This document shows, one piece after another, positions 51,767 to 60,538 of a DNA stretch of 64,000 nucleotides. Position 1 is the stretch's first letter, and every line of letters starts with the position of its first letter. A program made the translations under genes and the position numbers. The DNA lies in NCBI RefSeq assembly GCF_004217545.1, contig NZ_SHKY01000001.1:4774001-4838000 (forward strand), given 5' to 3'. Origin of the DNA: Krasilnikovia cinnamomea. GTDB lineage: Bacteria; Actinomycetota; Actinomycetes; Mycobacteriales; Micromonosporaceae. The notes beneath the pieces are model-generated. The model made no database searches. It was given only the letters and a program-made list of their open reading frames with translations, and had not been told where the DNA came from.

Positions 51767-52615
51767 ATGCCCGTCGCGGTCGTGACCGACTCCACGGCGT
51801 ACCTGCCCGCGGAGCTGAGCGGCACGTACGACCTCACCGTCGTCCCCCTCACCGTCGTCGTGAACGGACACGCGGGGCGGGAAGGGCTGGAGATCGCACC
51901 GGACGACGTGGCCCGGGCGCTCAATGCCCGGCGCGTCGCGGTCAGCACCTCCCGGCCCGCGCCCGAGCAGTTCCTCGCCACGTACCGGGAGCTGCTGGAG
52001 TCCGGCGCCGACGGCATCGTCTCCGTGCACCTGTCCGCCAAACTGTCCGGCACGTACGACGCCGCCCGCCTGGCCGCCGCCGAGATCGGCCCGCAGATCG
52101 AGGTCGTGGACAGCGGCACCACCGGGATGGGGCTGGGCTTCGCGGCGCTGGCCGCCGCGGCCGAGGCCGGCCACGGCCGTCCGCTGACCGAGGTACGGCA
52201 GGCCGCGGTCACCCACGCCGACCACGTCGCCATCCTGTTCTACGTCGACACCCTCGAATTCCTGCGCCGGGGCGGCCGGATCGGCGCGGCGTCCGCGCTG
52301 CTGGGCACGGCACTGTCGGTCAAGCCCATCCTGCACGTCGTGGACGGGACGATCGTGGTGCGCGACAAGGTCCGTACGGCCGGGCGGGCCCTGGCCCGCC
52401 TCGTCGATCTGGCTGTGGAAGCCTCCGGCGCGGGTGACGTGGACATCGCCGTGCACCACCTCGGGGCACCGGAGCGGGCGGCCGCTCTGGCCGACGCGGT
52501 GTCGGTGCGCCTGGGCGACCGGCTGCAGGACTGCTACGTCACGGAGATCGGCGCGGTGGTCGCGGCGCACGTGGGGCCCGGGGTGGCCGGGGTGGTCGTA
52601 CACCGCCGTCCGTGA
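51767..52615 (+). CDS. DegV family fatty-acid-binding protein
   Basis: 282 aa. VAVVTDSTAYLP at the N-terminus, TSRPAPEQFL, VHLSAKLSGTYDAARLAA and FYVDTLEFLRRGGRIGAASALLG are DegV/FakB hallmarks. Such proteins hold a fatty acid and, in Firmicutes, present it to the FakA kinase. In M. tuberculosis the matching gene (Rv2417c) lies in the same order. The start is set by the TACCGT box. A 19-bp repeat array begins immediately after the stop. Confidence 0.93.
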   Translation: MPVAVVTDSTAYLPAELSGTYDLTVVPLTVVVNGHAGREGLEIAPDDVARALNARRVAVSTSRPAPEQFLATYRELLESGADGIVSVHLSAKLSGTYDAARLAAAEIGPQIEVVDSGTTGMGLGFAALAAAAEAGHGRPLTEVRQAAVTHADHVAILFYVDTLEFLRRGGRIGAASALLGTALSVKPILHVVDGTIVVRDKVRTAGRALARLVDLAVEASGAGDVDIAVHHLGAPERAAALADAVSVRLGDRLQDCYVTEIGAVVAAHVGPGVAGVVVHRRP

Positions 52616-52617
52616 CG

Positions 52618-52731
52618 CTCCCGCCCTGGCGTTGCGCTCCCGCCCTGGCGTTGCGCTCCCGCCCTGGCGTTGCGCTCCCGCCCTGGCGTTGCGCTCCCGC
52701 CCTGGCGTTGCGCTCCCGCCCCGGCGTTGCG
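52618..52731. repeat. 19-bp tandem repeat, 6 copies
   Basis: Six copies of ctcccgccctggcgttgcg start at 52618, 52637, 52656, 52675, 52694 and 52713; the last differs by one base. They fill the gap between the convergent degV and PrmC-like genes. The 19-bp unit is not a multiple of three, so it is not coding. Confidence 0.92.
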
Positions 52732-52783
52732 CCTTCGCCGGGGCGGCCCTGCGCATTGTCAGGGTGGCCCGGAATCGCTTTTG

Positions 52784-53593
52784 TCAGGGGCGGCCCTCGA
52801 TGGCGGTGGCCTCCAGATCCGGGTCGTGGTGCACGGCCGGGCGCAGTCCGGCCGCCAGCAGCGCGGCCGACGCCGCCTCCGCCTGGGCCTCGGTGATCTC
52901 GGAGAACACGACGCCGTCCGGGGCCAGCCACGCGGGCGCCCCGGCCACCACCGCGCGGAACACGTCCAGCCCGTCGGCGCCGCCGTCCAATGCGGTGCGC
53001 GGCTCGTACAGCCGCGCCTCCGCCGGAAGCAGCGGCAGATGCGGCGTCGCCACGTACGGGACGTTGGCGATCAGAACGTCGATCCGGCCGCTCAGGCCGG
53101 CGGGGAGGGCGTCGAACAGATCGCCCGCGAAGACCCGGGTGCCGTCGGCGCCGAGGTTGTCCCGGGCGCAGGCCACCGCGACCGGATCGACATCGGCCGC
53201 GTACAGGTCCGTGCCCGGCACGCGGTGCCGTACCGCGAGTCCGAGCGCGCCGGAGCCGCAGCACAGATCCACGACGACGGCCGGGGTTCCCGGCCCGAGG
53301 GGGCCTCTCCGGGCGGCTTGCTCGGCCGCCAGGTGCACCAGCAGGGCGCTGCGGACGCGCGGCACGAAGACACCCGGTCGCAGCCGGACCCGTACGCCGC
53401 AGAAGTCGGCGTAGCCCACCACCTGTTCGAGCGGTTCCCCGGAAGCCCGTCGCCGTACCAGGGTTTCGAGGGCCGCCAAGTCATCGGCGCAGGTGCCCAG
53501 CGCGGCGGCCTCGTCCTCGGCGAACACGCAGCCCGCCGCGCGCAGTGTGTCGACCGCGTCGGCCAGCACCGACGCGGGGATTCCGGAATTCAC
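52784..53593 (-). CDS. PrmC-related N5-glutamine methyltransferase (TIGR03704-like)
   Basis: 269 aa. The HemK/PrmC layout has a helical N-terminal domain (~1-75) then a Rossmann domain with VVDLCCGSGALGLAV (near 107-121). The active motif is ANVPYVATPHLPLLP: N-V-P-Y replaces the usual N-P-P-Y, as in the TIGR03704 subgroup, whose substrate is unknown. EPRTALDGGADGLDVFR is also typical. GTG at 53593 follows an AGG. Canonical PrmC, which methylates release factors, has NPPY and is expected elsewhere in the genome. Confidence 0.87.
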   Translation of the reverse strand: MNSGIPASVLADAVDTLRAAGCVFAEDEAAALGTCADDLAALETLVRRRASGEPLEQVVGYADFCGVRVRLRPGVFVPRVRSALLVHLAAEQAARRGPLGPGTPAVVVDLCCGSGALGLAVRHRVPGTDLYAADVDPVAVACARDNLGADGTRVFAGDLFDALPAGLSGRIDVLIANVPYVATPHLPLLPAEARLYEPRTALDGGADGLDVFRAVVAGAPAWLAPDGVVFSEITEAQAEAASAALLAAGLRPAVHHDPDLEATAIEGRP

Positions 53594-53697
53594 GGAACCT
53601 TGCCTAGCACACGTCCACGCCGGAAGGCGCCGGGCGTCTGGCCGGTCAGGCCGGTGTCGCGGGCCGTGACGAGCGCCGCCTCCCGCGGGGCACCCGT

Positions 53698-54078
53698 TCA
53701 GCCGTGCGGGGCACGATCTCGGCCGAGGTGGGTGACCGCGGTGGTCGGGTCGGCGCCGGCCACGACGGCGATGCGGGCAGCCAGCTCGGCCTGGCCGTGC
53801 CGGTCCGCCGGGCGGGCGAAGCGGGTCCACTCCCGACCCATGGAACCCAGGCGTTCACCCCACTGCTCGATCAGGACCAGGCGCAGGGCCCGGGCGGACT
53901 CCCGTGGCTGGTGGGTGGACGCGGCCGGGTCGTCGAGCCGGATCCGGGTCGCTTCGGACAGCGCGCCGGTGGCCTGCCGCCACGATTCGTCGATGCGGGC
54001 GGCCACGATCGCGGGATGGAACCGTACGTCGCTGATCCAGGCGGCGAACCGGTTCACCAACTCGATCCGGGTCGGCAC
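53698..54078 (-). CDS. hypothetical protein
   Basis: 126 aa, mostly helical and soluble, no family recognised. It starts MPTRIELVNRFAAWISDVRF and ends HLGRDRAPHG. The composition and Trp/Arg content look protein-like, not like a high-GC shadow frame. GTG at 54078 is the only plausible start; GGAGGA lies 16 nt upstream, too far for a normal ribosome site. It is divergent from comEA. Confidence 0.55.
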   Translation of the reverse strand: MPTRIELVNRFAAWISDVRFHPAIVAARIDESWRQATGALSEATRIRLDDPAASTHQPRESARALRLVLIEQWGERLGSMGREWTRFARPADRHGQAELAARIAVVAGADPTTAVTHLGRDRAPHG

Positions 54079-54174
54079 GGTCGGCTTGGTGGATTCCTCC
54101 GGCGCGGTGCGGCCGAGTTTTCCACAGTGGGCCGTCGTCCACAGGCGCTGATGCCCGGCGCGCCCGGTTGGCCC

Positions 54175-54180
54175 TACGGT
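54175..54180 (+). promoter_or_regulatory. -10 box of leaderless comEA promoter
   Basis: TACGGT lies 7 nt before the GTG at 54188. Confidence 0.45.
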
Positions 54181-54187
54181 CTGCGGC

Positions 54188-55102
54188 GTGCGAGACACCT
54201 CCGATCCCGGCGACGCGGTGCGGGCCAGACTCCGGGCAGTCCTGCCCGGCGCCGTCCCGGACCCGTCCCGTCCGGGGCTCGTGCGTCCATCGGGCCCGGA
54301 CGTCACGCCGCCGGATCCTCGGTTCTCGGCGGTGGACCGGATACCGGCGGGCATCGATTCGCGAGCGGCTGAGGCAGCCCGGCAGGCTGGGCAGGGCGCC
54401 TTCGGCCCGGATCCGCAGGGGATACGCGGGTCCGCCGCGCTGGCCGCGTTCGACCCTGGTCGGCGCGGTGTGCGGGCGCTGGCCGCCGTCGCGGCGGTCG
54501 TGGTGCTCGTGGCCGGAGTCCTCGCCTGGCGGGCACGCCCGCGCGTCGAGCCCGTACCGGCCGCGGTGGGTGTGCCCGCGGTCGCCCCCGCCGGTTCCCC
54601 CGGGGCGGGGTCCGGACCGGCGGACGGCGTACCGGCTCCGGCCGTGGCATCCGCCGCACGCTCCGCCGGTGTCGACATCGTCGTCGCCGTCGGCGGGAAG
54701 GTCCGCAAGCCCGGTCTCGTCCACCTCCCACCCGGCGCCCGCGTCGCGGACGCCCTGCAGGCCGCCGGAGGTGCCGACCCGGGAGTGGACGTAGCCCTGC
54801 TGAATCTCGCCCGCAAGGTCGTCGACGGCGAGCTGATCATGGTCGGCGTGGCCGCCCCGCCTGCCGCCCCGGCGGCGCCCACCGGCCCCGCCGGTGCCGC
54901 CGCGCCAGCCGGGCCGGTCAATCTGAACACGGCGACTCTGGCCGACCTCGACTCGCTGCCCGGCGTCGGCCCGGTCCTGGCCCAGCGGATCCTTGACGCC
55001 CGGCAGGCCCGGGGCGGGTTCGCGACCGTCAGCGACCTACGCCAGGTCGACGGCATCGGCGAGGCCCGGTACGAGCAGCTCAAGGACCTGGTGACGGTGT
55101 GA
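54188..55102 (+). CDS. comEA: ComEA family DNA-binding protein
   Basis: 304 aa. A ~95-residue cytoplasmic N-terminal region is followed by one membrane helix (ALAAVAAVVVLVAGVLAW, near 97-114), a Pro/Ala linker, a SLBB domain (DIVVAVGGKVRKPGLVHLPP, near 164-183) and two helix-hairpin-helix motifs (NLNTATLADLDSLPGVGPVL, near 240-259, and VSDLRQVDGIGEARYEQLKD). ComEA binds double-stranded DNA outside the membrane in transformation. comEC follows with a 4-bp overlap (GTGA). Natural competence is not proven for this group; comEA-comEC are widely kept in actinobacteria (Rv2415c-Rv2414c). Confidence 0.93.
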   Translation: MRDTSDPGDAVRARLRAVLPGAVPDPSRPGLVRPSGPDVTPPDPRFSAVDRIPAGIDSRAAEAARQAGQGAFGPDPQGIRGSAALAAFDPGRRGVRALAAVAAVVVLVAGVLAWRARPRVEPVPAAVGVPAVAPAGSPGAGSGPADGVPAPAVASAARSAGVDIVVAVGGKVRKPGLVHLPPGARVADALQAAGGADPGVDVALLNLARKVVDGELIMVGVAAPPAAPAAPTGPAGAAAPAGPVNLNTATLADLDSLPGVGPVLAQRILDARQARGGFATVSDLRQVDGIGEARYEQLKDLVTV

Positions 55103-57741
55103 GTGCCGCACCGCGCGCAGACCCGCCGGGCCCACTGGACCCGCCGCGCCCACCGGACCCGCCGCGCCCACCGGACCTGCGTCTCGCCGGATTCGCGGTG
55201 GCGGCGTGGCTGGCCGCCCTGCTGGCCCTGCATTCGTCAGCCACCGCCGGTGCGGTCCAGGCCGCGGCCGCCCTGGTGGCGGCGCTGGTCGTCGCCGTGC
55301 TCGACGCCGCCCGCTGCCGGGCCGCGCTGTGCCGCGCCCTGCGTGCCGGTCCGCGCAGGTCGCGGCAGGGCGGGGCAACGACACCCGGCACCATCGGCTC
55401 GCCCGCCGACGACTCTCACCGGTGGGCAGGTTCGATCGCGGTGGCCGCCTCGCTGGGCAGGCCCCGGTGGATCGCGGTGGCCGCCTCGCTGGGCGGGGCC
55501 CGTTGGAAGGCCGTAGCCGCCTCGCTGGACAGGCTCCGTTGGAAGGCGGTGGCCGCCTCGCTCGGCGGGGCCCGTTGGATCGCGGTAGCCGCCCTGCTGG
55601 GCGCCGCCTGCGGTGGGAGTGCCACCGCCGCCCGGGTCGCCGCGCGCGACGCCGGACCGGTGGCCGCCCTGGTCGCCCGCGCCGCGACGGTGGAGGCGGA
55701 CGTCGTCGTCGCGGACGACCCGCGGGCGCTCACCGGCTCGCCCGGGCGGCCGATCACCTACCTGGTCGCCGTCGACCTCACCGGGATGCGCGCCCGCGAC
55801 CCGGCGGTCGCGTTGCGGCTCGACGTCCGCGCGCTGGTGCTCGGCAACGACCCCGGGTGGCGCGGGCTGCTCCCGGGTCAGCGCGCCACGGTGACCGGGC
55901 GGCTGCTGGCGCCGCGCGGCGGCGATCTGCGCGCGGCCGTCCTGTCCGTGAAGCGAGCGCCCGCGCTGCGCGGGCGTCCACCATGGACGCAACGGGTCGC
56001 GGGCGACCTGCGGGCAGGCTTGCAGCGGGCGTGCGCGCCGCTGCCGGGGCCTGTCGGTGGGCTGCTGCCCGGGCTGGTCGTCGGCGACACCAGCCGGCTC
56101 GATCCGGCGCTGGCGGAGGACTTCCGTACCACCGGGATGACCCATCTCAACGCTGTCAGCGGTGCGAACGTGGCGATCGTTCTCGGGGTCGTGCTGTTCC
56201 TGCTGCGCTGGGTGCGGGCCGGGCCGGTGCTGACCGCCGCGGTGTGCGCGGTCGCGCTGGTCGGATTCGTGCTGCTGGCCCGGCCATCGCCGAGCGTGGT
56301 GCGCGCCGCCGCGATGGGCGCGATCGGACTGCTCGGCCTCGCCGCGGGGCGGCCCCGGGCGGCGTTGCCGGCGCTCGGCGCGGGGATCGCGGCGCTGGTC
56401 GTCGTCGACCCCGAACTGGCCGGTGACCCCGGGTTCGCGTTGTCGGTGCTGGCCACGGGCGGCCTGTTGCTGCTCGCGCCGCGGTGGCGCGACGCGCTGC
56501 GCGGCCGCCGCTGGCCGGTGTGGGCTGCGGAGGCGCTCGCCGTTCCGGCGGCCGCGCAGGTCGCCTGCGGGCCGGTGGTAGCGGGGCTGTCCGGAACGGT
56601 CAGCCTGGTGGCGGTGCCCGCCAATCTGCTGGCCGTGCCCGCGATCGCGCCCGCCACCCTGCTCGGTGTGGCTGCGGCGGTGCTGTCACCGGTGTGGCCG
56701 TCCGGCGCTGAGTTCGCCGCCTGGATGGGGCAGTGGCCCGCGCGCTGGCTCGTGCTGGTGGCGACCGTCGGCGCCCGGATCCCGGCCGGCGCCGTTCCCT
56801 GGCCGGGCGGCGTTTGGGGCGCTGTGCTGCTGGCCGTGGCGACGGTCGCTCTGCTGGTGGCGGTGCGCAGGCCCCTCGTGCGGCGGCTCGTCGCCGTGGT
56901 GTCGGTCGGCGCGGTGCTCGGCACCTTGCCCGTACGGCTGCTGGCCGCGGGCTGGCCGCCGCCGGGTTGGCTGGTCGTGGCGTGTGCGGTCGGGCAGGGA
57001 GACGCGATCGTCCTGCCCGCCGGCCCCGGACGTGCTGTGGTCGTCGACGCTGGTCCGGAGCCCGTTCCCGTCGACCGGTGCCTGCGGCGGCTGGGCGTGC
57101 GTGAGGTGGCGGTGTTCGTGGTGAGTCACTTCCACGCCGACCATGTCGGCGGGCTGGCAGGTGTCTTCCGGGGCCGTACGGTGGCGGCGGTGGTCACCCC
57201 GGACTGGCCGGACCCGGCCGGTGGCCGTGCCGCGGTGACCCGCGCGGCCGCCGAGGCCCACGCTCCGGTGCAGCCGGTCACTCCCGGGTGGTCGTACACC
57301 GGGGGCGGCCTGCGGCTGACCGTGCTCGGCCCGGTGGCGCCGCTGCGCGGGACGAACTCGGACCCGAACAACAACTCGCTCGTGCTGCGGGCCGAGCTGC
57401 ACGGGCGTACGGTGCTGCTGCCCGGCGACGCGGAGACCGAGGAACAGGACGCGCTTCTGGCCGGTGCGGATCCGGGTGCCCTGCGGGCCGACGTCCTCAA
57501 GGTGGCGCACCACGGCAGCGCGTACCAGGAACCCCGGTTCCTGGACGCCGTAGGTCCGGGCGTGGCGCTGGTGTCCGTCGGGCTCGACAACGACTACGGC
57601 CATCCGAACGCGGCGCTGCTGGCCCGGCTGAGTCGCGCGGGTGCCCGGGTGGTGCGTACCGACCTCGAGGGCGACATCGCGGCGGTGGCGACCCCGGCCG
57701 GTCTGGCCGTGGCGGTCCGCGGTGTCCTGGACGCGGGTTGA
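55099..57741 (+). CDS. comEC: ComEC/Rec2 family membrane protein
   Basis: 880 aa. A Pro-rich start and membrane segments (~28-70) are followed by an unusual tandem repeat of ~12 residues (112-170). The DUF4131/OB-like part (~180-300) and the multi-helix Competence domain follow (TTGMTHLNAVSGANVAIVLG near 351-370; RPSPSVVRAAAMGAIGLLG). The C-terminal metallo-beta-lactamase-like domain (~630-875) has VVSHFHADHVGGL and VLKVAHHGSAYQEPRFLD. ComEC forms the channel for single-stranded DNA uptake and degrades the other strand. It is translationally coupled to comEA. Confidence 0.94.
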   Translation: MSAAPRADPPGPLDPPRPPDPPRPPDLRLAGFAVAAWLAALLALHSSATAGAVQAAAALVAALVVAVLDAARCRAALCRALRAGPRRSRQGGATTPGTIGSPADDSHRWAGSIAVAASLGRPRWIAVAASLGGARWKAVAASLDRLRWKAVAASLGGARWIAVAALLGAACGGSATAARVAARDAGPVAALVARAATVEADVVVADDPRALTGSPGRPITYLVAVDLTGMRARDPAVALRLDVRALVLGNDPGWRGLLPGQRATVTGRLLAPRGGDLRAAVLSVKRAPALRGRPPWTQRVAGDLRAGLQRACAPLPGPVGGLLPGLVVGDTSRLDPALAEDFRTTGMTHLNAVSGANVAIVLGVVLFLLRWVRAGPVLTAAVCAVALVGFVLLARPSPSVVRAAAMGAIGLLGLAAGRPRAALPALGAGIAALVVVDPELAGDPGFALSVLATGGLLLLAPRWRDALRGRRWPVWAAEALAVPAAAQVACGPVVAGLSGTVSLVAVPANLLAVPAIAPATLLGVAAAVLSPVWPSGAEFAAWMGQWPARWLVLVATVGARIPAGAVPWPGGVWGAVLLAVATVALLVAVRRPLVRRLVAVVSVGAVLGTLPVRLLAAGWPPPGWLVVACAVGQGDAIVLPAGPGRAVVVDAGPEPVPVDRCLRRLGVREVAVFVVSHFHADHVGGLAGVFRGRTVAAVVTPDWPDPAGGRAAVTRAAAEAHAPVQPVTPGWSYTGGGLRLTVLGPVAPLRGTNSDPNNNSLVLRAELHGRTVLLPGDAETEEQDALLAGADPGALRADVLKVAHHGSAYQEPRFLDAVGPGVALVSVGLDNDYGHPNAALLARLSRAGARVVRTDLEGDIAAVATPAGLAVAVRGVLDAG
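55432..55608 (+). repeat. 36-bp in-frame tandem repeat inside comEC
   Basis: About five copies of a 12-residue unit of the form RWIAVAASLGGA or RWKAVAASLDRL. Copies differ by a few residues. The reading frame is kept. The hydrophobic units separated by Arg-Trp would change the membrane segment near the N-terminus. Confidence 0.88.
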
Positions 57742-58130
57742 GCCGGGTTCGCGGCGGTGCGCAGGCCCGTGGCGGTTCTCGCCAGCGCCGGACGGCTTCG
57801 CGTTGGCGGCGCGCGCCCGTGCACCATCCGCGTCCAGATCACCGGCTGCGCTATCGGGGTGGACCGATCGCGGCAGCGACGCCCCGAGTCCGCGCTGGCG
57901 ACACGCCCGGCGACGGGCTCCGGAAGGGTTCGACGCCGGGCGATCGGTACCGGATGTGCCCCAGATCACGTCCGCCCCCTCGTGGGCCCGCCGCGCCTGC
58001 TCGGCGGTTGGGGCGCTGCCCGCCGTATGCCGGATAGCCGATATGTCTGTTTTCGCGTTGCGGTGTTCGGCGTCTGCGCGCGCCAGTGAGGCAAGCTGAC
58101 GGCGATGGCCAGCGTGCGACGATGTGGGGC
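57742..58130. other. gap with no recognised gene
   Basis: About 390 bp between comEC and holA. Open frames in both directions show no ribosome binding site, family motif or natural composition. No clear terminator or RNA element was found. GACGAT at about 58118-58123 lies 7 nt before the holA GTG and may be a weak -10. Confidence 0.6.
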
Positions 58131-59108
58131 GTGAACGCCGCTGCCCCACCTGTCCCACTCCTGCTCGTTCTCGGCGACGAGGAGCTGCTGGCCGCCCGCG
58201 CGGTCACGGCGGCCGTCGACGCGGCCCGGGCCGCCGACCCGGGCGCGGACGTCCGCGAGTACGAGGCCTCCGCGCTCACCGCGGGCGAGGTCGCCGAGAT
58301 GGTCAGCCCCTCACTGTTCGGCGGCCGCCGGGTGCTGGTCGTCCGCGGCGGACAGGACGCCCGCAAGGACCTCGTGACCGCGCTGCTGGCGTACGCGAAG
58401 AACCCGGAGCCGGACGTCACCCTGATCGTCGCCCACCTCGGCGCCGCCAAGGGCAAGGCGTTCGCCGACGGCCTGCGCGCCGCCGGGGCGACCGTGGTGA
58501 CCGCCGCCAAGCTCAAGGGCGACCGCGAGCGGATCGCCTTCGTACGCGACGAATTCCGCCGCAACGGCGGCCGGTGCGACGAGGCGTCCGCGGCCGCGCT
58601 GCTGGCCGCGGTCGGCAATGACCTGCGCGAGATCGCCGCCGCGTGTTCCCAGCTGCTGGCCGACACCGACGGCCGGATCACGGAGGCCGTGGTCGCCCGG
58701 TACTACCGGGGCCGGGCGGAGGTCAGCGGCTTCACGGTCGCCGACGCCGCGATGGTCGGGGACGTGCCCGCGGCGCTGGAGGCGCTGCGCTGGGCCCTGC
58801 ACGTAGGCGTCGATCCGGTGCCGATCGCGGACGCGTTGGCGGACGGGGTCCGGACCGTGGCGCGGGTGGCGTCGGCCGGGCGGGGCAACCCCTACCAGCT
58901 GGCTAGCACGTTGGGGATGCCGGCCTGGAAGATCCAGAAGGCGCAGGAACGCAGCCGGGGCTGGACCCCCGAAGGGCTCGTCGACGCGATGCGGGCGGCG
59001 GCCGACTGCAACGCCGCGGTCAAGGGCGGGGCGGAGGACCGCGGGTACGCCCTGGAGCAGGCCGTGGTCGCCGTGGCGGCCGCCCGCGGATCGGGGAGCG
59101 GCCGATGA
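58131..59108 (+). CDS. holA: DNA polymerase III subunit delta
   Basis: 325 aa. VPLLLVLGDEELLAARAVTAAVDA at the N-terminus is the degenerate P-loop of HolA; SPSLFGGRRVLVVRGGQDAR, LKGDRERIAFVRDEFRRNG, AVGNDLREIAAACSQLLAD and GNPYQLASTLGMPAWKIQKA follow the family. It opens the beta clamp in the clamp loader. I chose GTG 58131; ATG 58122 is an alternative. It overlaps the next gene (ATGA). comEC-holA-rpsT order is conserved (Rv2414c-Rv2412). Confidence 0.93.
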   Translation: MNAAAPPVPLLLVLGDEELLAARAVTAAVDAARAADPGADVREYEASALTAGEVAEMVSPSLFGGRRVLVVRGGQDARKDLVTALLAYAKNPEPDVTLIVAHLGAAKGKAFADGLRAAGATVVTAAKLKGDRERIAFVRDEFRRNGGRCDEASAAALLAAVGNDLREIAAACSQLLADTDGRITEAVVARYYRGRAEVSGFTVADAAMVGDVPAALEALRWALHVGVDPVPIADALADGVRTVARVASAGRGNPYQLASTLGMPAWKIQKAQERSRGWTPEGLVDAMRAAADCNAAVKGGAEDRGYALEQAVVAVAAARGSGSGR

Positions 59109-59896
59109 CCCGCACGATCCGGTCGCGCCGGGCCCCGGCGCGCCAACAGGCCCCGCTGTACGCGCGCCTGCTCCGGCTCGAGCACCTCGCCCCCAGCGGG
59201 TTCCTGTGCTTCGTGTTCCTCGAAGGCTCGGTGGCGCTGGCCATCCTGCTCGCGCTGGCCGAGCTGGTGAGCTGGTGGGGTGTGCTCGTCCTGCCCGTGA
59301 CAGTGGCGGCGATGGTGAAGCTCAACGACCTGATCGCGGGCGCGGTGAGCCGTGCCGCGACGGCCCCCGATCCGCTCGGCGGCCCGCGTTCGGCCCGGGG
59401 CGAGAGGCGGACCGGGCCCACACTGCGCTCGGCGGTCGCCCCGCCGCCTGCCGACGGCCCGATGATCTGGACGCCCCCGCACGCGGAACTGCCCGCGTTC
59501 GACGAGGGCGGCTCGATATTCGACGACCCGGAGCCCGCGTACCGGGAGGCGGGGCTCGGGTTCGAGGAGGCCCGGCAGGAGTACGGGTACGAGGATCACG
59601 AGCCCGCGGCGGCGGACGCCGGCGCCGGCTACGAATCCGCCGAGCCCGAGTACGAGGATGCGGGCTTCACGTACGGTGACGCCGGACTGGGCCGTTACGG
59701 TCCGGTCGATCTGCGGGCCCGTGTCGAGGCCGCGCGGGCGGCGATCCAGACGGCCGAGCCCGTCGACTCCAGCCCGTTCGATGCCGCGCCCCGCTACGCC
59801 GCGGCGCTCAACGACGCGCCGACGACCCGGCTGTGGGCCGACCAGCTGGACGCGGAGCAGCGCGCCCGGCAGTCGGCGTCCCACCACTACGAGTAG
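59105..59896 (+). CDS. two-helix membrane protein with acidic, Tyr-rich tail
   Basis: 263 aa, function unknown. A basic N-terminus is followed by two membrane helices (FLCFVFLEGSVALAILLALAEL and GVLVLPVTVAAMVKLNDLIAG, ~33-77). A ~180-residue cytoplasmic tail has many Glu, Asp and Tyr (QEYGYEDHEPAAADAG, EPEYEDAGFTYGDAG). ATG overlaps the holA stop, so it is co-translated. It faces rpsT across two hairpins. No known domain is seen in the tail. Confidence 0.8.
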   Translation: MTRTIRSRRAPARQQAPLYARLLRLEHLAPSGFLCFVFLEGSVALAILLALAELVSWWGVLVLPVTVAAMVKLNDLIAGAVSRAATAPDPLGGPRSARGERRTGPTLRSAVAPPPADGPMIWTPPHAELPAFDEGGSIFDDPEPAYREAGLGFEEARQEYGYEDHEPAAADAGAGYESAEPEYEDAGFTYGDAGLGRYGPVDLRARVEAARAAIQTAEPVDSSPFDAAPRYAAALNDAPTTRLWADQLDAEQRARQSASHHYE

Positions 59897-59949
59897 ACGG
59901 GCCGCACAGCGCCTGGGTGAGCCTCGTCCCAGGCGCGAGCGCCTTGTCG

Positions 59950-59981
59950 CCGCCTCAGGCTCAGATGGGAGCCTGAGGCGG
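59950..59981. terminator. strong hairpin between convergent genes
   Basis: ccgcctcaggctc / gagcctgaggcgg, 13-bp perfect stem with a 6-nt loop. It should stop transcription from the holA side and may act in both directions. Confidence 0.85.
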
Positions 59982-60100
59982 TCGTCGTGTGGCGAACCCC
60001 CGCAGGTTCGAGCTCGGACACGACAACGGGCACCATCTCGGACCTCGCGGTCCGGGAGGTGCCCGGAGTTGTCCCACCCGTGCTCAGCCGGGCGGGATGC

Positions 60101-60118
60101 GGGCCGCCGTGGCGGCCC
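60101..60118 (-). terminator. rpsT terminator hairpin
   Basis: gggccgcc / ggcggccc, 8-bp arms almost without a loop, just 6 nt after the rpsT stop on the minus strand. Confidence 0.6.
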
Positions 60119-60124
60119 GATGCC

Positions 60125-60391
60125 TCAGGCGGAGAGCGAAGCGACCCGCTTGGCGATGGCCGACTTGCGGTTCGCAGCCTGGTTCTTGTGGATGACGCCC
60201 TTGCTGACGGCCTTGTCCAGCTGGCGGGAGGCGTCACGCAGCAGCGCGGTCGCCGTCTCGGCGTTGCCGGCCTCGCTCGCCTCGTTCAGCTTGCGGATCA
60301 CGGTCTTCAGCGACGACTTGACCGACTTGTTGCGCAGCCGGGCCTTTTCGTTCTGCCGGTTGCGCTTGATCTGGGACTTGATGTTCGCCAC
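60125..60391 (-). CDS. rpsT: 30S ribosomal protein S20
   Basis: 88 aa, a complete S20: MANIKSQIKRNRQNEKARLR, NKSVKSSLKTVIRKL, then VSKGVIHKNQAANRKSAIAKRV. It binds 16S rRNA early in 30S assembly. The start codon is GTG at 60391. It is monocistronic, transcribed away from the phosphotransferase gene. Confidence 0.98.
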   Translation of the reverse strand: MANIKSQIKRNRQNEKARLRNKSVKSSLKTVIRKLNEASEAGNAETATALLRDASRQLDKAVSKGVIHKNQAANRKSAIAKRVASLSA

Positions 60392-60538
60392 GCGACAGCC
60401 TTGTCCTGACTAGGTTCGGATGATGTCTCATGCGAGCGGTCACAGCAGCCGACAACGGCGCGTCACCACACGCGAGGAACCAGGTTACCAGCACCCCCGC
60501 AGCCCGCAAAAACGCCCGGGTCGTCCACCGCCGCCCGC

